DNA of 10,091 bases, taken from NCBI GenBank assembly GCA_014523665.1, contig JAATVR010000033.1, forward strand, positions 1-10,091, in the 5' to 3' direction. The notes beneath the pieces are model-generated. The model saw only the letters and a program-made list of their open reading frames with translations. It was not told where the DNA came from and ran no database searches. Below are positions 7,751-10,091 of this stretch, in pieces. The translations under genes were made by a program, and so were the position numbers. The DNA comes from Nitrososphaerales archaeon TH526 (GTDB lineage Archaea; Thermoproteota; Nitrososphaeria; Nitrososphaerales; Nitrososphaeraceae). Numbering within the stretch: position 1 is the stretch's first letter; every line of letters starts with the position of its first letter.

Positions 7751-9458
7751 AATCGCTCTGGCTCTTTTTTTCTAGTGCGGCTGGTTCTGTCCATGTTAAT
7801 CCTTCCAGTACTAATTCAGTAACCGACGCCAAGAGTTCTCCATCCAATTTGGGAGGATTCAAACCGAAATTGCTATTTACATCATGTTTCCTCAACTTTT
7901 CCTTGATCTCCTCCTGTTCATCCAATATTCGATCTATAGTCTTGACCACTAACTGTTCAAGATGTGGGAACTTTCTAAGTTGGACCTGATAGTCAAGCGT
8001 TGCGGAGGGATCAATACCTAACATTTTTTGCGACACGACAAATCTGTTGTTATTGGAAAAATCATTCCGTATAAGTTGAAGTTCAGTTGAAGTAACAGTA
8101 TCTAAATACCCCAATGAAATTGCTTTGAATGCTTCACTGACAAGCTTCCATAGCAGTTTCGATCTCGATTCAAAGTTGTCATCTATTTCTGAAAGTTCAA
8201 ACTTTACAGCTTGAAGAATACCGTCAAAGTCACAATATCTGGGCACACTAATCACCGCATGGAAAAGCGATCTGCTTCTTTCCGTTTCGCTAATGAGTAA
8301 CTCCATCGAGTGCACGCCCATCCTAACACTTACCCCTTTTTCTTGATTAATCTCATCTCTAGACCTCGCATGCTGCACTATTGAAGCTAGGGTTTTGAGA
8401 ATAAATACAGGGACAAAAGCCTTTGATGAATTCAAGCCTCTTGTCTCCTGCAGAATAATAATGATCTCGTCTTCCAGGCTAATCGGGTAGTGTGTTTTAA
8501 TATGACTTCTAAGACGATCGGACAGGGGTTCAATAATTCGTCCGGAATGTGTATAATCGGTCGGATTAGCTGTTGCAAAAATACTAACGTCCGGTCTAAA
8601 CGTAATTGGATATGATCCCGTAGTAAACTTTCCTTCCTGAAGTACGCTAAGCAGCGCCACCTGCTTTCTGGGATCCAGTACCGGAAGCTCATCTATACAC
8701 ATCATTCCATGGTTTGCCTGGAGTAGATAGCCAGGAGTATACGATTCGATGTCATAAATTTCAATACCCTTCTTGGCGATCCGCATCGCATCTATCTGAC
8801 CTACCAAATCCTTAACAGAGACGTCAGGAGTGGCGAGAAAATATCGGTAGCGATTGATGCCTTCCACCCATTTTATGCGAGTATCCAATTTGTTATTTCT
8901 TATAGATTTTTCGCACTCAGTTGAGACAGTGAAATCAGGACTCGTTTTTGGGATCTCTTCATCGGAGAGCATTGCGACAAGGTTATCTTCTGAAATACTT
9001 GTAGGAATATCGTGCATCAGCGAGCCTTCGACGACCGGGATAGGGGATAGCAAGTATTTTGCAACACTTTCTGCAATTCGAGTTTTCGCTTGGCCAATTT
9101 CCCCGATCAACAAAACGTCGTGTCCCGCTAATATAGCCCGAATCAATGAAGGAAGAACATCCAATTCGTAACCAATTATGCCTGGGAATGGTGTATAGCC
9201 ATTCTTTAGTCTTGCAATTAGATTCCTTCTCATCTGATCCTGAACTGAAACGTATTTGTAATTGATTTCTAGCAGATCTCGCAACCTGGTTAACCGCTCA
9301 AAATTATCCGGCAATCCAGCCATAATCTCAGTGTAATCAGGCGTTGCAGAGTAAGAATGATGGACAATCCTCTTTACTTTCTCCTTTGAATCCAATTCGA
9401 TTTGCGAAATCAGATACAATTGGCTTGTATATAAGAGACGTACCGGGGTAGTGTCCAC
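7725..9458 (-). CDS. AAA+ ATPase, Mg-chelatase subunit I-like (GQAKT Walker A)
   Basis: First gene of the four-gene - strand operon, up to 577 residues. The core begins with FPGIIGYELDVLPSL (91-105). Walker A is GEIGQAKT (119-126), with Ala in place of the usual second Gly; the same GQAKT form occurs in a large bacterial family annotated as magnesium chelatase-like or sigma-54-interacting ATPase, so it is a family trait rather than damage. ATPDVSVKDLVGQID (209-223), Walker B MMCIDEL (252-258), sensor 1 ATANP (295-299) and SDRLRSH (313-319) follow. The C-terminal 250 residues are helical and less conserved. It would power a machine with the VWA protein encoded next (coupled by overlap). The longest frame starts at GTG; TTG at 9395 or ATG at 9323 (residue 46) may be real, since a TATA box at 9427-9435 lies inside the long version and homologues begin close to residue 46-58. 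Confidence 0.88.
   Translation of the reverse strand: MDTTPVRLLYTSQLYLISQIELDSKEKVKRIVHHSYSATPDYTEIMAGLPDNFERLTRLRDLLEINYKYVSVQDQMRRNLIARLKNGYTPFPGIIGYELDVLPSLIRAILAGHDVLLIGEIGQAKTRIAESVAKYLLSPIPVVEGSLMHDIPTSISEDNLVAMLSDEEIPKTSPDFTVSTECEKSIRNNKLDTRIKWVEGINRYRYFLATPDVSVKDLVGQIDAMRIAKKGIEIYDIESYTPGYLLQANHGMMCIDELPVLDPRKQVALLSVLQEGKFTTGSYPITFRPDVSIFATANPTDYTHSGRIIEPLSDRLRSHIKTHYPISLEDEIIIILQETRGLNSSKAFVPVFILKTLASIVQHARSRDEINQEKGVSVRMGVHSMELLISETERSRSLFHAVISVPRYCDFDGILQAVKFELSEIDDNFESRSKLLWKLVSEAFKAISLGYLDTVTSTELQLIRNDFSNNNRFVVSQKMLGIDPSATLDYQVQLRKFPHLEQLVVKTIDRILDEQEEIKEKLRKHDVNSNFGLNPPKLDGELLASVTELVLEGLTWTEPAALEKKSQSDFGLRDSDE
9427..9435 (-). promoter_or_regulatory. Candidate TATA box of the AAA+/VWA operon
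   Basis: On the - strand this reads CTTATATAC, the best TATA-like element upstream of the operon. Transcription would begin near 9403-9407, about 10 bases before the TTG at 9395 and about 80 bases before the ATG at 9323. If used, the GTG at 9458 cannot be the start. A competing element, ATTATAA at 9498-9504, would instead give a leader of about 17 bases to the GTG. Confidence 0.4.
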
Positions 9459-9469
9459 TTCACTCTATG

Positions 9470-9520
9470 ATCCATGAATAGGACAATTGATAATTCCTTA
9501 TAATCTGATGTATCCATGAA
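9470..9520. repeat. Pair of 9-base direct repeats in the divergent promoter region
   Basis: ATCCATGAA occurs at 9470-9478 and again at 9512-9520, 42 bases apart start to start (about four helical turns). Both copies lie between the - strand operon and rps13. They could be a regulator site, but a 9-base match in this AT-rich stretch may be chance. Confidence 0.25.
9498..9504 (-). promoter_or_regulatory. Alternative TATA box of the AAA+/VWA operon
   Basis: Reads ATTATAA on the - strand. A start of transcription near 9475 would leave a leader of about 17 bases before the GTG at 9458. Weaker match than 9427-9435; the two imply different protein starts. Confidence 0.25.
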
Positions 9521-9583
9521 ACACTATAATGCACATCAATGATGGCAACTAATCCAACATACTTTTACAGGATCTTAGCATGG

Positions 9584-9593
9584 TTTTTATTTA
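9584..9593 (+). promoter_or_regulatory. TATA box of rps13
   Basis: TTTTTATTTA centred about 27 bases before the TTG at 9616. This is the usual archaeal distance from TATA box to transcription start, so the rps13 message is probably leaderless or nearly so. There is no Shine-Dalgarno sequence before the TTG, in agreement. Confidence 0.5.
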
Positions 9594-9615
9594 GGAACGA
9601 ATACGCATTCAGTGC

Positions 9616-10091
9616 TTGTCGAGTAGCGAGTACAAACATATACTCAGAATTGCAGGGAAGGATATAGATGGTAGCAAAAAATCTATTGTTGCACTCAGTA
9701 GCATTAGAGGATTAGGTTATAACTATTCTCAAGTCTTGTTACAATCACTTAACATTAATCCATCAATTAGGGTAGGATATCTCACAGAAAATGAATTACA
9801 AGAGATTGAGGATGCGGTCAAAAATCCATCAAAAATGAAGATGCCTTCATGGTATCTAAATCGACGGGCAGATATGGATACTGGTTCTGATACTCATCTT
9901 ATTACGTCTGATCTAGAATTTGCCATCACTAATGACATAAATAGAGAGAAAAGCGTGATGAGCTGGCGTGGCTACAGGCACATGTTTGGATTAAGAGTGA
10001 GGGGACAACACACGAGAACAACGGGAAGAAGGGGAAGCGCTGTCGGTGTTAAGAAGAGCGGTAAGGTAGCGCCGGCCTCTAGTTCGAAATG
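9616..10091 (+). CDS. rps13: 30S ribosomal protein S13 (uS13), partial at the right edge
   Basis: 158 codons are present and the frame is still open at the window's last base. The product is the archaeal form of uS13, which sits in the head of the small subunit and contacts the P-site tRNA and the large subunit. Recognisable segments are RIAGKDIDG near the N-terminus, SSIRGLGYNYSQVLL in the helix-two-turn-helix region, SWYLNRR, LITSDLEF, MSWRGYRHM and GLRVRGQHTRTTGRRG in the basic C-terminal tail. An in-frame TAG at 9592-9594 and the absence of any ATG or GTG before the conserved start leave TTG at 9616 as the only ordinary start; it yields MSSSEYKH, as expected for this family. The last bases AAATG suggest the stop TGA follows immediately and may overlap the ATG of a next gene, commonly rps4 in archaea; that cannot be seen here. 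Confidence 0.95.
   Translation, partial: MSSSEYKHILRIAGKDIDGSKKSIVALSSIRGLGYNYSQVLLQSLNINPSIRVGYLTENELQEIEDAVKNPSKMKMPSWYLNRRADMDTGSDTHLITSDLEFAITNDINREKSVMSWRGYRHMFGLRVRGQHTRTTGRRGSAVGVKKSGKVAPASSSK

Noticed and set aside
3840..9458. Cobalt or magnesium chelatase operon
   Set aside because: The AAA+ and VWA subunits resemble chelatase parts, but no large catalytic chelatase subunit or tetrapyrrole gene is present, so a chelatase function cannot be claimed.

Overview
The window looks archaeal, most likely from the Thaumarchaeota (class Nitrososphaeria). The best marker is the partial ribosomal protein S13 at the right end, whose sequence (MSSSEY...RIAGKDIDG, MSWRGYRHM, GLRVRGQ, TTGRRG) is of the archaeal type I associate with ammonia-oxidising archaea. 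AT-rich TATA-like boxes, probable leaderless or short-leader starts and frequent TTG/GTG initiation fit the same picture. The phylum call rests on recalled family sequences, not on a search.

Left part (about 1-3771, + strand): roughly 500 bases with no convincing gene, then a compact three-gene operon for the non-oxidative pentose phosphate pathway. Its first gene is a fusion of the transketolase N-terminal (thiamine diphosphate-binding) subunit with a complete ribulose-phosphate 3-epimerase. The second is the transketolase C-terminal subunit, which overlaps the first by 14 bases. The third is a small single-domain transaldolase of the TalC/MipB family, 7 bases further on. Together they would interconvert pentose, tetrose, triose and hexose phosphates; ribose-5-phosphate isomerase is the missing step and is not in the window.

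Middle and right part (3840-9458, - strand): four tightly packed genes that form two tandem AAA+ ATPase / von Willebrand factor A (VWA) pairs. In transcription order they are a Mg-chelatase-I-like ATPase with a GQAKT-type Walker A, its VWA partner, a CbbQ/NorQ-type MoxR ATPase, and a NorD/CbbO/CobT-like VWA protein. Such pairs are known as metal-insertion or enzyme-remodelling machines. Having two different types in one transcription unit with no client enzyme beside them is the most unusual thing here.

Far right (9459-10091): a divergent promoter region of 157 bases, then rps13 on the + strand, running off the window. It probably starts at a TTG placed about one TATA-to-start distance downstream of a TATA box. 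The pentose phosphate operon and the AAA+/VWA operon converge, with 68 bases between them.
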